NCBI GenBank assembly: GCA_001442925.1
Contig: LDXX01000002.1
Location: forward strand, 124,001-188,000
DNA from: Candidatus Kryptonium thompsonii
GTDB taxonomy: Bacteria > Bacteroidota > Ignavibacteria > Kryptoniales > Kryptoniaceae
Direction: 5' to 3'
DNA length: 64,000 bases
Of this stretch, positions 36,042-45,047 are shown in pieces (position 1 is the stretch's first letter; each line of letters starts with the position of its first letter). The notes beneath the pieces are model-generated. The model was not told the DNA's origin, made no database searches, and saw only the letters and a program-made list of their open reading frames with translations. The position numbers and the translations under genes are program-made.

Positions 36042-36071
36042 GGGGGATATGTTTTTATATCCCCCGCTTTT
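36042..36071 (+). terminator. Terminator after the nos operon
   Basis: A 9-bp stem (GGGGGATAT with ATATCCCCC) around GTTTTT is followed by GCTTTT. It lies 28 bases downstream of the last nos-operon gene. Confidence 0.8.
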
Positions 36072-36101
36072 AATGGTTAAAGAATTATGAACTGACAAGC
36101 G

Positions 36102-36470
36102 GTGTTGAAATGTTTGATAAATAGTATGGCTTCTATTTTACTTGTTTTCATCATGTTTTTGAATTATGGGTCGCAGATATTTTATAAACATCATCATCAC
36201 GGAGATATTTGTCATTGTAATGAAAATTGTGGGTGTGGTTGTAAGGGTAAAGTTGTTGTTAATTTGATAAATTCGGTTTGCTTTGATTCTGAAGGATGTG
36301 GTTGTAAAAAGGGGCAGATCGTTTCTAAATCTCCTACGGAAGAAGGGCTTATCATTGTTGAGAATAAATTTTCATTTTCATTTCGAGATCCCTTCCTTGC
36401 ATTTTCTGAAGTTTTAAAATTCTTACCAATTCAATCTGACATATTTCACCCTCCTGAGGAGGAATTGTAG
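36102..36470 (+). CDS. Short Cys/His-rich putative metal-binding protein next to a copper receptor
   Basis: 122 residues from GTG 36102, or 114 from ATG 36126. A hydrophobic N-terminal segment is followed by an exposed metal-site-like run: KHHHHGDICHC, then CGCGCKG and EGCGCKKG, with eight cysteines and several histidines in about 50 residues. The C-terminus is acidic (HPPEEEL). It stands 69 bases upstream of the TonB receptor with a copper-type binding motif. Copper capture or sensing at the cell surface is a fair guess; there is no family I can name. Start codon choice is uncertain. Confidence 0.65.
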   Translation: MLKCLINSMASILLVFIMFLNYGSQIFYKHHHHGDICHCNENCGCGCKGKVVVNLINSVCFDSEGCGCKKGQIVSKSPTEEGLIIVENKFSFSFRDPFLAFSEVLKFLPIQSDIFHPPEEEL

Positions 36471-36539
36471 GTAAATATCTGATAATTCCCAATTGATTAA
36501 AAACTTGAATTTTAAAAAATTAAACTCAGGAGGAGTGCT

Positions 36540-38816
36540 ATGCGAATTAAGTTTTTAGCTCTCATAGCCTTAATTTTTACCATTTCACAAAGCTATTTTG
36601 CTCAAGAGAAAGGCTTGATTCGCGGTTTTGTTTATGATTCTAAAGCTAAATATCCGCTTGTAAATGCGAATGTTTGGCTTGAAGGTACAAATCGCGGTGA
36701 TGTTACGGATTTCAAAGGTTATTTTGAGATTAAAAATCTTGAGCCAGGGAATTACACTGTTTCTGTTTCCTATGTTGGATATAAGCGTGCAAAAGAAGTG
36801 GTTTCGCTTGGCTTAGGTGAAGTTAAGACGCTTGAGATTTACTTAGAGGAGCTACCCTATTTTTCGGTTGAAGAGATTGTAGTTTTTGGCAAGCCTGCTG
36901 AAGTATATAATCAGGCTGAGATTGGAGGCAGGGAGATAACGAAGAAGGCGCCACGTGATCTTGGTGAATTTGTCAAAAACTTTTCAAATGTATCAGCAGT
37001 AAAAAAAGGTGGATATGCTCTTGACCCTGTTGTTAGGGGTTTGAAATTTGATCAGTTGAACGTTCAAATTGATAATGGTATAAAGATTGAGCCTGCTTGT
37101 CCAATTAGAATGGATCCGCCAGCTTCACATGTTCAAGCCGAGGATTTGGAAAAAGTTGAAATTTTAAAAGGACCTTATGCTCTTCGTTATGGTCCAAACT
37201 TGGGTGGCGTTCTTAATTTTGTTCTGATAAAGCCGAAAAGATTTGATAAATTTTCAGTTGGAGGGAAGCTTGAGACCGGATATGAAAGTAATTGGAATGG
37301 GAAGGTTGCAAAGTTGACTTTGTCAGGTGGTCAAAGATTATTTGATTTTGCGGTGTCGGGTGGAATGAAAGATTATGGAAACTATAAGGATGGTTCAGGA
37401 AATCAAGTTCAGGCGGGCTTTAATATAAAAGATTGGTCTGGCAAATTTGGATTTAATCCAGGTGATAACCATAGACTTCAAGTCTCAGTTCGCGGGATAT
37501 ATGCCCGGAATGTTTTCTTTCCAGCCCTTTTAATGGATGAAAGGAGAAGTGATTCAAGGATAATTTCAGCTGATTATGTTTCAAAGAATTTAAGCAGTTT
37601 GATTAACGCTATTAATTTGAAGGCTTATTATTCAAAAGTCCATCACATAATGGATAATGAATTTAAACCGACAAGGATGATGGTTGAGGCAGTTACAGAT
37701 GTTAACACATTGACTCAAGGAGCTCGAGCTGAGGTCGGTTTAATTTTGGGTAAGAGCGTAGTTTATCTTGGCTTTGATTATTCGAAGGTTGAAAAGGATG
37801 GATTTAGAACGAGGAAAATGTTGACAGGACCTATGGCTGGGAAGACATTTAAAGACACCGTTTGGCAGAATTCTTATATTTCAAATTTAGGTGTTTTCTC
37901 GGAATACAGAACGGGTGTTTATGATTTTAACTTGATATTTTCAGCAAGATATGATTTAAACTACGCCGATGCGAGAACACCCGCTTCATCTTTTGCAGGG
38001 CTATTTAGCTCACTTTCATCTAAGCACTATAGTTTCAGCGTGAGCGCTGGAATTGATAAAGCGGTGACATCAAATGTTAAGTTATCAGTTTTGCTTGCTT
38101 CAAGTAAGCGAAGCCCGAATATAAGTGAGAGGTATATAAACTTTTTGCCAATTGGACTTGACAACTATGATTATATCGGAAATCCTTTGTTGAAGCCTGA
38201 GACGAACAACAGCATTGATTTAATTTTAAACAGCAAAATGCTCGGTGGCGTTGTCAAGGGTGATGTCTTCTATTATTATGTTAAGAATTTTATCAGTGCT
38301 AAGGTGAGACCGGATTTAATGCCTAAGAATATGGGGGTCCTTGGGGTGAAGCAATTTATCAATATTGAGAGCGCGAGGCTTTGGGGCTTTGAGATAGGTT
38401 ATACTTCAACATTTAGCAGGGATTATGGATTTAGCTTGAATATTTTCAGGACAAAAGCCTGGAACGCGGTGACTGATGAGCCCTTGCCAGAAATTCCACC
38501 GCTTGAGGCGAGGACGACAATTTATTATAATTTGTTTGGTGGGAAAGTGGTGCCCGAACTTACAGTAAGGGCTGTTGCTAGAAAAAGCGATGTTTCAACA
38601 AGTTACGGTGAAACTCAAACACCGGGATTCGTGCTCGTTAATTTTGTGATGAGCATTGACTATTTCAAATTTGTGGATATTTCACTTGGGGTGAACAACT
38701 TGTTAAATAAAACCTATTATGAACATCTGAACAGGCGGATACGGACGACAGGTGTCCCGGTCTATGAACCTGGTAGAAGTTTCTTTGTGAACTTAGCAAT
38801 AAAGCTTGGAGAGTAA
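36540..38816 (+). CDS. TonB-dependent outer-membrane copper receptor (OprC/NosA-like)
   Basis: 758 residues: signal peptide (about 1-21), a carboxypeptidase-regulatory-like domain (about 25-103), plug domain (about 112-230) and a 22-strand-type barrel. In the plug, KIEPACPIRMDPPASH places Cys187, Met191 and His197 in a CxxxM-containing segment like the copper-binding motif of OprC and NosA, which take up copper for nitrous oxide reductase. NNLLNKTYYEHL near the C-terminus is the common end of such receptors. A strong AGGAGG site precedes ATG 36540. Placed between nos genes and a second NosL-like gene, copper import for NosZ and the oxidase is the most likely job. Confidence 0.88.
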   Translation: MRIKFLALIALIFTISQSYFAQEKGLIRGFVYDSKAKYPLVNANVWLEGTNRGDVTDFKGYFEIKNLEPGNYTVSVSYVGYKRAKEVVSLGLGEVKTLEIYLEELPYFSVEEIVVFGKPAEVYNQAEIGGREITKKAPRDLGEFVKNFSNVSAVKKGGYALDPVVRGLKFDQLNVQIDNGIKIEPACPIRMDPPASHVQAEDLEKVEILKGPYALRYGPNLGGVLNFVLIKPKRFDKFSVGGKLETGYESNWNGKVAKLTLSGGQRLFDFAVSGGMKDYGNYKDGSGNQVQAGFNIKDWSGKFGFNPGDNHRLQVSVRGIYARNVFFPALLMDERRSDSRIISADYVSKNLSSLINAINLKAYYSKVHHIMDNEFKPTRMMVEAVTDVNTLTQGARAEVGLILGKSVVYLGFDYSKVEKDGFRTRKMLTGPMAGKTFKDTVWQNSYISNLGVFSEYRTGVYDFNLIFSARYDLNYADARTPASSFAGLFSSLSSKHYSFSVSAGIDKAVTSNVKLSVLLASSKRSPNISERYINFLPIGLDNYDYIGNPLLKPETNNSIDLILNSKMLGGVVKGDVFYYYVKNFISAKVRPDLMPKNMGVLGVKQFINIESARLWGFEIGYTSTFSRDYGFSLNIFRTKAWNAVTDEPLPEIPPLEARTTIYYNLFGGKVVPELTVRAVARKSDVSTSYGETQTPGFVLVNFVMSIDYFKFVDISLGVNNLLNKTYYEHLNRRIRTTGVPVYEPGRSFFVNLAIKLGE

Positions 38817-38818
38817 AA

Positions 38819-39289
38819 ATGAAGAACAAAATTTTTGCGATTTCAATTTTAATTTTTCTTATACCTTTGGTTGCCCTCGGGCAATCGGCGCTTGATTATC
38901 TTAAGCCTGATTTTGGGCGTAAGATCGGTGTGTGTAGCGTCTGTAATATGGATGTCTTTGAGAAAATGATGACGAGCGTTGAAATTTTAGTTGATGATAC
39001 GGTTTATCATGCCTGCGGGATTGGATGTGCAACCGCTATAATGGAAGGTAAGAATGTAAAAGATGTTAAGGTGGTTGATTTTAAAACTTTTAAATTAGTT
39101 GACGCTAAAAAAGCATGGTTTGTCACTGGTAGCGTGATTTCACCAGCGAGAGCCATGTTGCCTGAATTTTCATTCTCAAGCAAAGAGGATGCCGAAAGCT
39201 TTTCAAAACTTTACGGTGGGCATATTTTTAGCTATCAGGAGATAATTGATCTTGCCAAAAAGATTCGAAAGGAAAGAGAGAAAAAGTAG
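38819..39289 (+). CDS. Second NosL-family copper-binding protein
   Basis: 156 residues: signal peptide (about 1-22, ending LGQ), then VCSVCNMDVFEKMM with Cys39, Cys42 and Met44 (C-x2-C-x-M), followed by YHACGIGCA with two more cysteines (66 and 70). VDFKTFKLVDAKKAWFVTGS and FSSKEDAESFSKLYGGHIF are NosL-like. Unlike NosL at 34328 it has no lipoprotein cysteine and has an added Cys pair. It starts 2 bases after the receptor stop, so it probably takes copper that the receptor brings in. Confidence 0.85.
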   Translation: MKNKIFAISILIFLIPLVALGQSALDYLKPDFGRKIGVCSVCNMDVFEKMMTSVEILVDDTVYHACGIGCATAIMEGKNVKDVKVVDFKTFKLVDAKKAWFVTGSVISPARAMLPEFSFSSKEDAESFSKLYGGHIFSYQEIIDLAKKIRKEREKK

Positions 39290-39300
39290 TTAAACTGTTT

Positions 39301-39326
39301 AAGGGGCGGGTTTATCCCGCTCCTTC
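39301..39326. terminator. Hairpin between convergent genes
   Basis: A 10-bp stem with one G-T pair (AAGGGGCGGG and CCCGCTCCTT) and a 5-base loop lies between the NosL-like stop and the stop of the minus-strand DUF1232 gene. The T-tract is poor on both strands, but the position suits a bidirectional transcription end. Confidence 0.6.
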
Positions 39327-39328
39327 TG

Positions 39329-39709
39329 TTAATAGTAACGCTTAATTTCATCGCTTAAGTACTTAACAACCATTACCACGATACCTATATCATCGAGAAA
39401 GCCAACGATAGGGGTTAAATCTGGGATCGAATCGAGCGGTAGAATAAAATATAAAAGCGCACCTACAGCTATTGCTTTCTTCAAAATTGAAACCGCTGGG
39501 TCTTTCATAAATCTATAAAGAGCGAGGAGATCTTTTTTGAAGCTGTGTTTTCCCTTCAAACTGGCAAGTTTTTGCCAGAAGTTCTGTTCAACATATTTTA
39601 TATCTTCTTCCTTTACTTTTGGGATAATTTTTCCAAAATCGTTTGAGGTTTTATCGTTTTGTTCAATGTGAACGCTTGCTTCAGCTCCGATGTGTTCGTA
39701 ATCTTTCAT
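39329..39709 (-). CDS. DUF1232 (YkvA-like) membrane protein
   Basis: 126 residues. The C-terminal half has the DUF1232 signature: LYRFMKDP, AVGALLYFILPLDSIPDLTP, then GFLDDIGIVVMVVKYLSDEIKRYY. One to two membrane helices are likely. The N-terminal 45 residues are polar. Function of the family is unknown. It follows the PmbA/TldE gene by 25 bases on the same strand. Confidence 0.87.
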   Translation of the reverse strand: MKDYEHIGAEASVHIEQNDKTSNDFGKIIPKVKEEDIKYVEQNFWQKLASLKGKHSFKKDLLALYRFMKDPAVSILKKAIAVGALLYFILPLDSIPDLTPIVGFLDDIGIVVMVVKYLSDEIKRYY

Positions 39710-39734
39710 GGCTATTTTTAGATTTTGTTTTGCT

Positions 39735-41063
39735 TTAATCGCATGTAACCGTCATTTCCGAGACCAAAATTGTCGGTGATGCGATGTTGCTAAAAAATAT
39801 AATATCATTTCCAACAAGGGTAATATTTCTCAAAATATCGCTGAGATTGTCCGCAATCGTGATTTTATCCACGGCGAATGCAATTTCACCATTTTTTATC
39901 CATAAACCACTTGCTCCTTTAGAAAAATTACCAGAAACAATGTCAACTCCAAAACCAATAAGCTTTGTGATCAACAACCCTTCGTTGATTTCATTTATGA
40001 TTTCTTCTGGTGATTTATTTCCAGGTTTGATGTAGAAATTTGTTGGGGCTGGAGCAGGGATTGTATTATATTTGCGATGTGCGTTTCCAGTTGGAGGTAA
40101 AGCAAATTTTTTTGCAGTTATTGAGTCGAGAAGGAACATTTTTAAAACTCCGTTTTCAATGATCAAATTTTCTCTTGTTTCAATCCCTTCGTCATCAAAT
40201 GGTTTTGATGCGATCCCGTCTTCAAAGCGTCCGTTATCAATTACTGTTAAAGATTCGTTGGCAATTTTTTCACCTATTTTATCAAATAAAAAGCTCATTT
40301 TTCTGTAGGTGTTTTTGCCGTTCACTGCAGATGAGATATAACTTACGAGAGTTGCGGAAGTGATCGGATCAAAAATAACAGGGTATCTTCCAGTTTTTAT
40401 TTTCTGTGGGTGGAGAAGTTGCAATGCCCTTATGCTTGCATTCTTTGCCACGAATTCAGGTGTTTGAAGTTTGTCAAAAAATCTACTCACAGAGGAATAA
40501 AATCCTGTCTGGCTTTCTCCATCTTCAGAGGCAATAGTGGAGCAATAGATTTCAAAAATAGTTCCTTCATATTCGCCGATAAATCCATTTGAGCTTGCGA
40601 GCGTCCTACGTTGAATTACATTGCCAAAGCCTGTTGATTCAACTTTTATTCTTGGGTCATAAGATTTTGCGAAACTTTCTATCTCTTTGGCGATTTTTAT
40701 TTTCTCGTCAACATTTATTGAAAAAACATTTGGGTCGAAAATTTTTATTTCATTTTGATTTTCAATTTTGGGTAATTCGTTATCAGGTTCAGGGGTTGAA
40801 TTTTCCGCAAGTGTGATTGCTTCTTCAATCGCTTTCTCAATTGCAAAGTTGGAAAAATCGGTTGTGTATGAGAAACCAATTTTTTTATTTTTAAAAACTC
40901 TTATGCCAAGCCCGTGGGTTACCGCTTGTTTTATGGACTCGATCTCCGCATCTTTTATCATCGCTGAAAACTCATCATCTATCGATATAAAGACATCGCA
41001 TTCTTCTGCGCCTTTTTGAAGTGTTTTTAAAACGACTGACTTGGCGAGTTCGATTGTGTTCAT
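39735..41063 (-). CDS. PmbA/TldE-type protein of the TldD/PmbA peptidase family
   Basis: 442 residues, normal length. Typical parts are AEECDVFISIDDEF, HGLGIRVFKNKKIGFSYTTD, VISSANGFIGEYEGT-like (ASSNGFIGEYEG), the RYPVIFDPITSATLVSYISSAVNG segment and the FDDEGIETRENLIIENGVL stretch. The zinc-binding HExxxH of TldD is absent, which fits the TldE/PmbA partner. TldD/E heterodimers are cytoplasmic proteases acting on peptides such as microcin precursors or antitoxins. No tldD is within the window. Confidence 0.88.
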   Translation of the reverse strand: MNTIELAKSVVLKTLQKGAEECDVFISIDDEFSAMIKDAEIESIKQAVTHGLGIRVFKNKKIGFSYTTDFSNFAIEKAIEEAITLAENSTPEPDNELPKIENQNEIKIFDPNVFSINVDEKIKIAKEIESFAKSYDPRIKVESTGFGNVIQRRTLASSNGFIGEYEGTIFEIYCSTIASEDGESQTGFYSSVSRFFDKLQTPEFVAKNASIRALQLLHPQKIKTGRYPVIFDPITSATLVSYISSAVNGKNTYRKMSFLFDKIGEKIANESLTVIDNGRFEDGIASKPFDDEGIETRENLIIENGVLKMFLLDSITAKKFALPPTGNAHRKYNTIPAPAPTNFYIKPGNKSPEEIINEINEGLLITKLIGFGVDIVSGNFSKGASGLWIKNGEIAFAVDKITIADNLSDILRNITLVGNDIIFFSNIASPTILVSEMTVTCD

Positions 41064-41199
41064 AAATCTTTGCTTTTTATTTTAGGATTTGAAGAGCTTT
41101 ATTGAAATTTAGAAATTTTGGCTAAAACTTTGAAATTTGAGTCCCAAAAATTAAATTTTCTCAAACCATTGAGGTGAACGAAAATAAAAGCTGGAAGAT

Positions 41200-42543
41200 A
41201 TGTCTAAAAAGAACACTGCAACATCTTCACAAGCACAATTGATGGACAAAATTGTTTCACTTTGCAAGAGGAGGGGATTTATATTTCAATCAAGCGAGAT
41301 TTATGGTGGAATCAATGCTTGTTGGGATTATGGTCCGCTTGGGGTTGAGCTTAAAAATAATATAAAGCAGGCATGGTGGCGGGCAATGGTTTATGAAAGG
41401 GATGATATTGAGGGGCTTGATGCTGCTATATTAATGCATCCAAAAGTGTGGGAAGCGTCTGGGCATGTGGAAAATTTCACTGATCCCCTTGTTGATTGTA
41501 AGTCCTGTAAACTTCGTTTTAGAGCGGATCAAATACCTGAGGAAAATTTAAAACTGAAAAAGTGTCCCGAATGCGGCGGTGAATTGACGGAGCCGAGGAG
41601 GTTTAATCTAATGTTTAAAACATTTATGGGTCCTGTTGAGGACGAAGCACATGTTGTTTATCTTAGACCCGAAACAGCGCAGGGAATTTATGTCAATTTT
41701 GAAAATGTGTACATCTCAATGAGAAGAAAAATCCCGTTTGGTATAGCCCAGATAGGTAAAGCATTTAGAAATGAGATAACGCCTGGAAATTTCATTTTTA
41801 GAACAAGGGAATTTGAACAAATGGAGATGCAATATTTTGTTCGACCTGGAACGGATATGGAATGGTTTGAGAAGTGGCGTGAGGAAAGATTTAAATGGTA
41901 TTTAAGGATTGGAATAAAGCCTGAGAAACTTCGTTTCCATCAACATGGTCCAGATGAACTTGCTCATTATGCTTCCGCTGCTTACGACATTCAGTTTGAG
42001 TTTCCGTTTGGATGGCAGGAGCTTGAAGGGATACACAATAGAACGGATTATGACTTGTCAAGACATCAACAATTTTCTGGCAAGGATTTAAGTTATTATG
42101 ACGATGAGATTGGTCAAAAATATATCCCATACATAGTTGAAACATCGGCTGGATGTGATAGGACATTGCTTGCGGTTCTTGTCAACGCTTACGACGAGGA
42201 AGATACGGGCAAGGAGATAAGGACTGTGCTTCGTTTACATCCATTTCTTGCGCCAATAAAAGCGGCGGTTTTGCCACTTGTCAATAGGGAAAACATGCCT
42301 GAAATTGCGTTTGAAATTTATAAATCGTTAAAACCGCACTTTAAGGTTTTCTATGATGATAGCGGATCGATCGGAAGAAGATATAGAAGACAGGATGAGA
42401 TCGGAACTCCATTTTGTTTCACCGTTGATTCTCAAACGCTTCAAGATGGAACTGTTACAGTAAGAGATAGGGACACGATGAAACAGGAAAGAATTCATAA
42501 AGATGAAATTCTTAATTTCTTGAAGGAAAAAATCACTTTTTAA
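41200..42543 (+). CDS. glyS: Glycyl-tRNA synthetase (alpha2 type)
   Basis: 447 residues. Class II motifs are visible: a first conserved region with [20 protein letters not shown], motif 2 region [21 protein letters not shown] and motif 3 region [12 protein letters not shown]. An insertion carries [12 protein letters not shown] and CPECGG, a four-cysteine zinc-type site seen in Thermus-like and eukaryote-like glycyl-tRNA synthetases. The C-terminal anticodon-binding domain runs from [10 protein letters not shown] to the end. It charges tRNA-Gly as a homodimer. It stands divergent from pmbA across a 136-base gap. Confidence 0.96.
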   Translation: MSKKNTATSSQAQLMDKIVSLCKRRGFIFQSSEIYGGINACWDYGPLGVELKNNIKQAWWRAMVYERDDIEGLDAAILMHPKVWEASGHVENFTDPLVDCKSCKLRFRADQIPEENLKLKKCPECGGELTEPRRFNLMFKTFMGPVEDEAHVVYLRPETAQGIYVNFENVYISMRRKIPFGIAQIGKAFRNEITPGNFIFRTREFEQMEMQYFVRPGTDMEWFEKWREERFKWYLRIGIKPEKLRFHQHGPDELAHYASAAYDIQFEFPFGWQELEGIHNRTDYDLSRHQQFSGKDLSYYDDEIGQKYIPYIVETSAGCDRTLLAVLVNAYDEEDTGKEIRTVLRLHPFLAPIKAAVLPLVNRENMPEIAFEIYKSLKPHFKVFYDDSGSIGRRYRRQDEIGTPFCFTVDSQTLQDGTVTVRDRDTMKQERIHKDEILNFLKEKITF

Positions 42544-42567
42544 AACTTTACATTTGAAAATGTTACT

Positions 42568-43488
42568 ATGGGCAAAACAATTGCGATTGCTGGTGGGACT
42601 GGTTTTATAGGAAGTTATGTTGCTAAATTCCTTTTAAAGGATGGGTATCGAGTTTTAATTTCAAGCAGAAATCCCGAAAGGGTTTCAGAACGCTTAAAGG
42701 AATTTGATGTTTTCAAATGGGATCCTGAAACTGAAAATTTCCCAGTTGAAGTGGTTCAGCGAGCTGATGTTTTGATCAACTTGATTGGTGAAACTATCTC
42801 GCAAAGGTGGACGGAGAAAGTCAAGGAGAAATTGAGAAGTTCACGGATAGATTCAACTCGTAAAATAGTTGAAGCTTTTTCAAAGGTTGATTCATTGGGG
42901 AAAACTTTCATATCTGCGTCGGCGATTGGAATTTATGGAGGCAAAAGAGATGAGATTTTAACTGAAAGTTCAAGTTATGGCGATGATTTTCTTTCAAAAT
43001 TGTGCATCGATTGGGAAAATGAAGCAAAGAGAGCAAGTGAATTTGGAGTTAGAACCGTAATTTTAAGAATTGGTATAGTCATTGGAGAAAATGGTGGATT
43101 TCTTGCTAGGTTAACCCCGATATTTAAACTTGGGCTTGGTGGAAAGATAGGGGATGGGAAAATGTGGATGTCTTGGGTTCATATTGAAGATCTTGCGAGA
43201 GTTATCAAGTTCGCCATTGAGAATGAAACCGTTAGCGGTGTTTACAATGTTGTTTCTCCAAATCCTGTGACGAATGAGGAGTTCACGAAAACATTTGCGA
43301 AAGTTTTAAATCGTCCCGCTTTTTTACCTGTGCCAAAATTTGCTCTTAAAGTTCTATTTGGGAGTGAACTTACGGAAGTTGCTTTAACATCAAGTCAAAA
43401 AGTTAAGCCAGAAAGATTGCTTGAGTTAGGGTTTGAGTTCAAGTATTCCAACATTGAGACTGCTTTAAAAAGTTTGTTTTTAAAATAA
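42568..43488 (+). CDS. TIGR01777/YfcH-type NAD-dependent epimerase
   Basis: 306 residues, extended short-chain dehydrogenase fold. IAGGTGFIGSYVAKFLL is the nucleotide-binding glycine motif. LINLIGETISQRWTEKVKEK, SASAIGIYGGKRDE and VLRIGIVIGENGG are signatures of the YfcH (SulA-type) subgroup, and a C-terminal DUF1731-like part (RPAFLPVPKFALKVLFG) follows. The usual Tyr-x3-Lys pair of active epimerases is not obvious, as in the rest of this subgroup. The substrate is unknown. Confidence 0.9.
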   Translation: MGKTIAIAGGTGFIGSYVAKFLLKDGYRVLISSRNPERVSERLKEFDVFKWDPETENFPVEVVQRADVLINLIGETISQRWTEKVKEKLRSSRIDSTRKIVEAFSKVDSLGKTFISASAIGIYGGKRDEILTESSSYGDDFLSKLCIDWENEAKRASEFGVRTVILRIGIVIGENGGFLARLTPIFKLGLGGKIGDGKMWMSWVHIEDLARVIKFAIENETVSGVYNVVSPNPVTNEEFTKTFAKVLNRPAFLPVPKFALKVLFGSELTEVALTSSQKVKPERLLELGFEFKYSNIETALKSLFLK

Positions 43489-43496
43489 AAACTTTG

Positions 43497-43715
43497 ATGA
43501 AAATGTGGTGGCATAGGGGCAGAAGATTTGGAAAAGGATTCGGGGGATTTTGGTTTGGATTTGGTTTTCCACCTTTTGAGACATTCTGGACGGGATTTCG
43601 CCCGTATATAACGCGTGAGGAGTATATTGAAATGCTTGAGGATTATAAAAAGCAGTTGGAAGAGGAACTTGAAGAGGTTAACAGGGAAATTGAGAGACTG
43701 AAGAAGGAGAAATGA
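43497..43715 (+). CDS. Small Gly/Phe-rich protein with C-terminal coiled coil
   Basis: 72 residues from ATG 43497 (a TTG just before it at 43494 is less likely). The N-terminal half is rich in Trp, Phe, Gly and Arg (WWHRGRRFGKGFGGFWFGF); the C-terminal half is a charged coiled coil with LEEELEEVNREIERLKKEK at the end. This layout resembles DUF5320-type small proteins, but I cannot prove kinship. Its stop overlaps the hutI ATG in an ATGA arrangement, so the two are translationally coupled. Function unknown. Confidence 0.7.
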   Translation: MKMWWHRGRRFGKGFGGFWFGFGFPPFETFWTGFRPYITREEYIEMLEDYKKQLEEELEEVNREIERLKKEK

Positions 43716-44965
43716 TTTTAATTCACAATGCTAATCAAGTTGTCACGGTTGCATCGTTTGGTGACAAGGTTAAACGGGGGAGAAGGCAAGGGGAAATTTT
43801 TGTAATTGAAAAGGGAAGTGTTTTAATAAAGGATGAAAAAATTGAATGGGTTGGGAGGGCAATTGATTTCAATTTCGGTCTTTATGGAGATGAAGTTGAA
43901 ATTGTTGACGCTACTGGAAAAGTTGTCCTACCTGGATTTGTTGACTCACATACGCATCTTGTATTTGCGGGGACGCGGGAAAGTGAATTTGACTTGAGGA
44001 TAAAAGGTTTTACATATCAACAAATCGCGGAAATGGGTGGCGGGATTTTAAGCACAGTTAAAAAAACGAGAGAAGAAACTAAGGAAAATCTTCTTAAGAT
44101 AGCTCGTAATTATGCAAGGATGGCGCTTTCGTACGGGACAACGACGATCGAGATAAAAAGCGGATATGGTTTAAATCTTGATGATGAGGTCAAAATTCTT
44201 GAGGTTGCGAATGAGTTAAATGGAAATCCGGCATTTACAATACCAACTTTCCTTGGGGCACATGCGATACCGCCTGAGTTCAAAGGTAAAAAAGATGATT
44301 ATGTTAAGTTTTTAATAGATGTGGTCATTCCGGAAATATCGAAGAGAAAGCTTGCGAGATTTTGTGATGTTTTCTGCGAGAAAGATTATTTCACTCCTGA
44401 TGATGCAGAGAAAATTTTAAATGCTGGGAAAAGAGTTGGGCTTTTGCCGAAGATTCACGCTGAGCAATTTTCAAATTATGGTGGCGTTGGAGTTGGTGTG
44501 AAAGTTGGAGCAATTTCAATTGATCATCTTGAAAATGTAAGTGACGGAGATATTGAGCTTTTATCAAAAGCAGATTCAGTGGCAGTTTTACTCCCTGGGG
44601 TTTCTTTCTTTTTAAATTATCAGTATGCGCCGGCAAGAAAATTGATTGACGCTGGTGTTCCCGTTGCGATTGCGACGGATTTTAATCCGGGCTCGTGTAT
44701 GAGTTTAAATATGCAACTTATGATGACGATTGCTTGTACCCAAATGAGGATGACGGTTGAGGAAGTGATAACAGCGGTGACATTAAATTCTGCTGGTGCG
44801 GTTGGAATTTCGGATATAACTGGAAGTATCGAAGTTGGAAAGAGGGCGGACATTTTAATTTTTAATGTCGTGGATTATAGAATGATACCTTACTTTTTTG
44901 GAATCAATCATATCGACACCATTTTTGTTGGGGGGAAAAGAGCTGAAGTTAGCACGCCCATGTGA
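43712..44965 (+). CDS. hutI: Imidazolonepropionase
   Basis: 417 residues, amidohydrolase barrel. Metal ligands begin at VDSHTHLVFAG; the substrate segment ESEFDLRIKGFTYQQIAEMGGGI and IEIKSGYGL are typical of HutI. HAEQF, SIDHLENVSD and ATDFNPGSCMS hold the remaining metal and catalytic residues. It opens the ring of 4-imidazolone-5-propionate to formimino-glutamate in histidine breakdown. No other hut genes are in the window. An AAGGAG site stands before ATG 43712, inside the previous gene. Confidence 0.94.
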   Translation: MILIHNANQVVTVASFGDKVKRGRRQGEIFVIEKGSVLIKDEKIEWVGRAIDFNFGLYGDEVEIVDATGKVVLPGFVDSHTHLVFAGTRESEFDLRIKGFTYQQIAEMGGGILSTVKKTREETKENLLKIARNYARMALSYGTTTIEIKSGYGLNLDDEVKILEVANELNGNPAFTIPTFLGAHAIPPEFKGKKDDYVKFLIDVVIPEISKRKLARFCDVFCEKDYFTPDDAEKILNAGKRVGLLPKIHAEQFSNYGGVGVGVKVGAISIDHLENVSDGDIELLSKADSVAVLLPGVSFFLNYQYAPARKLIDAGVPVAIATDFNPGSCMSLNMQLMMTIACTQMRMTVEEVITAVTLNSAGAVGISDITGSIEVGKRADILIFNVVDYRMIPYFFGINHIDTIFVGGKRAEVSTPM

Positions 44966-45047
44966 TTGTGATATAAATCACTTTGCTTTTGCAATAAAAA
45001 TGGTTATTTTGAAAGTGAACTTAAATTAAAATTAGGGAGGTAGCATT

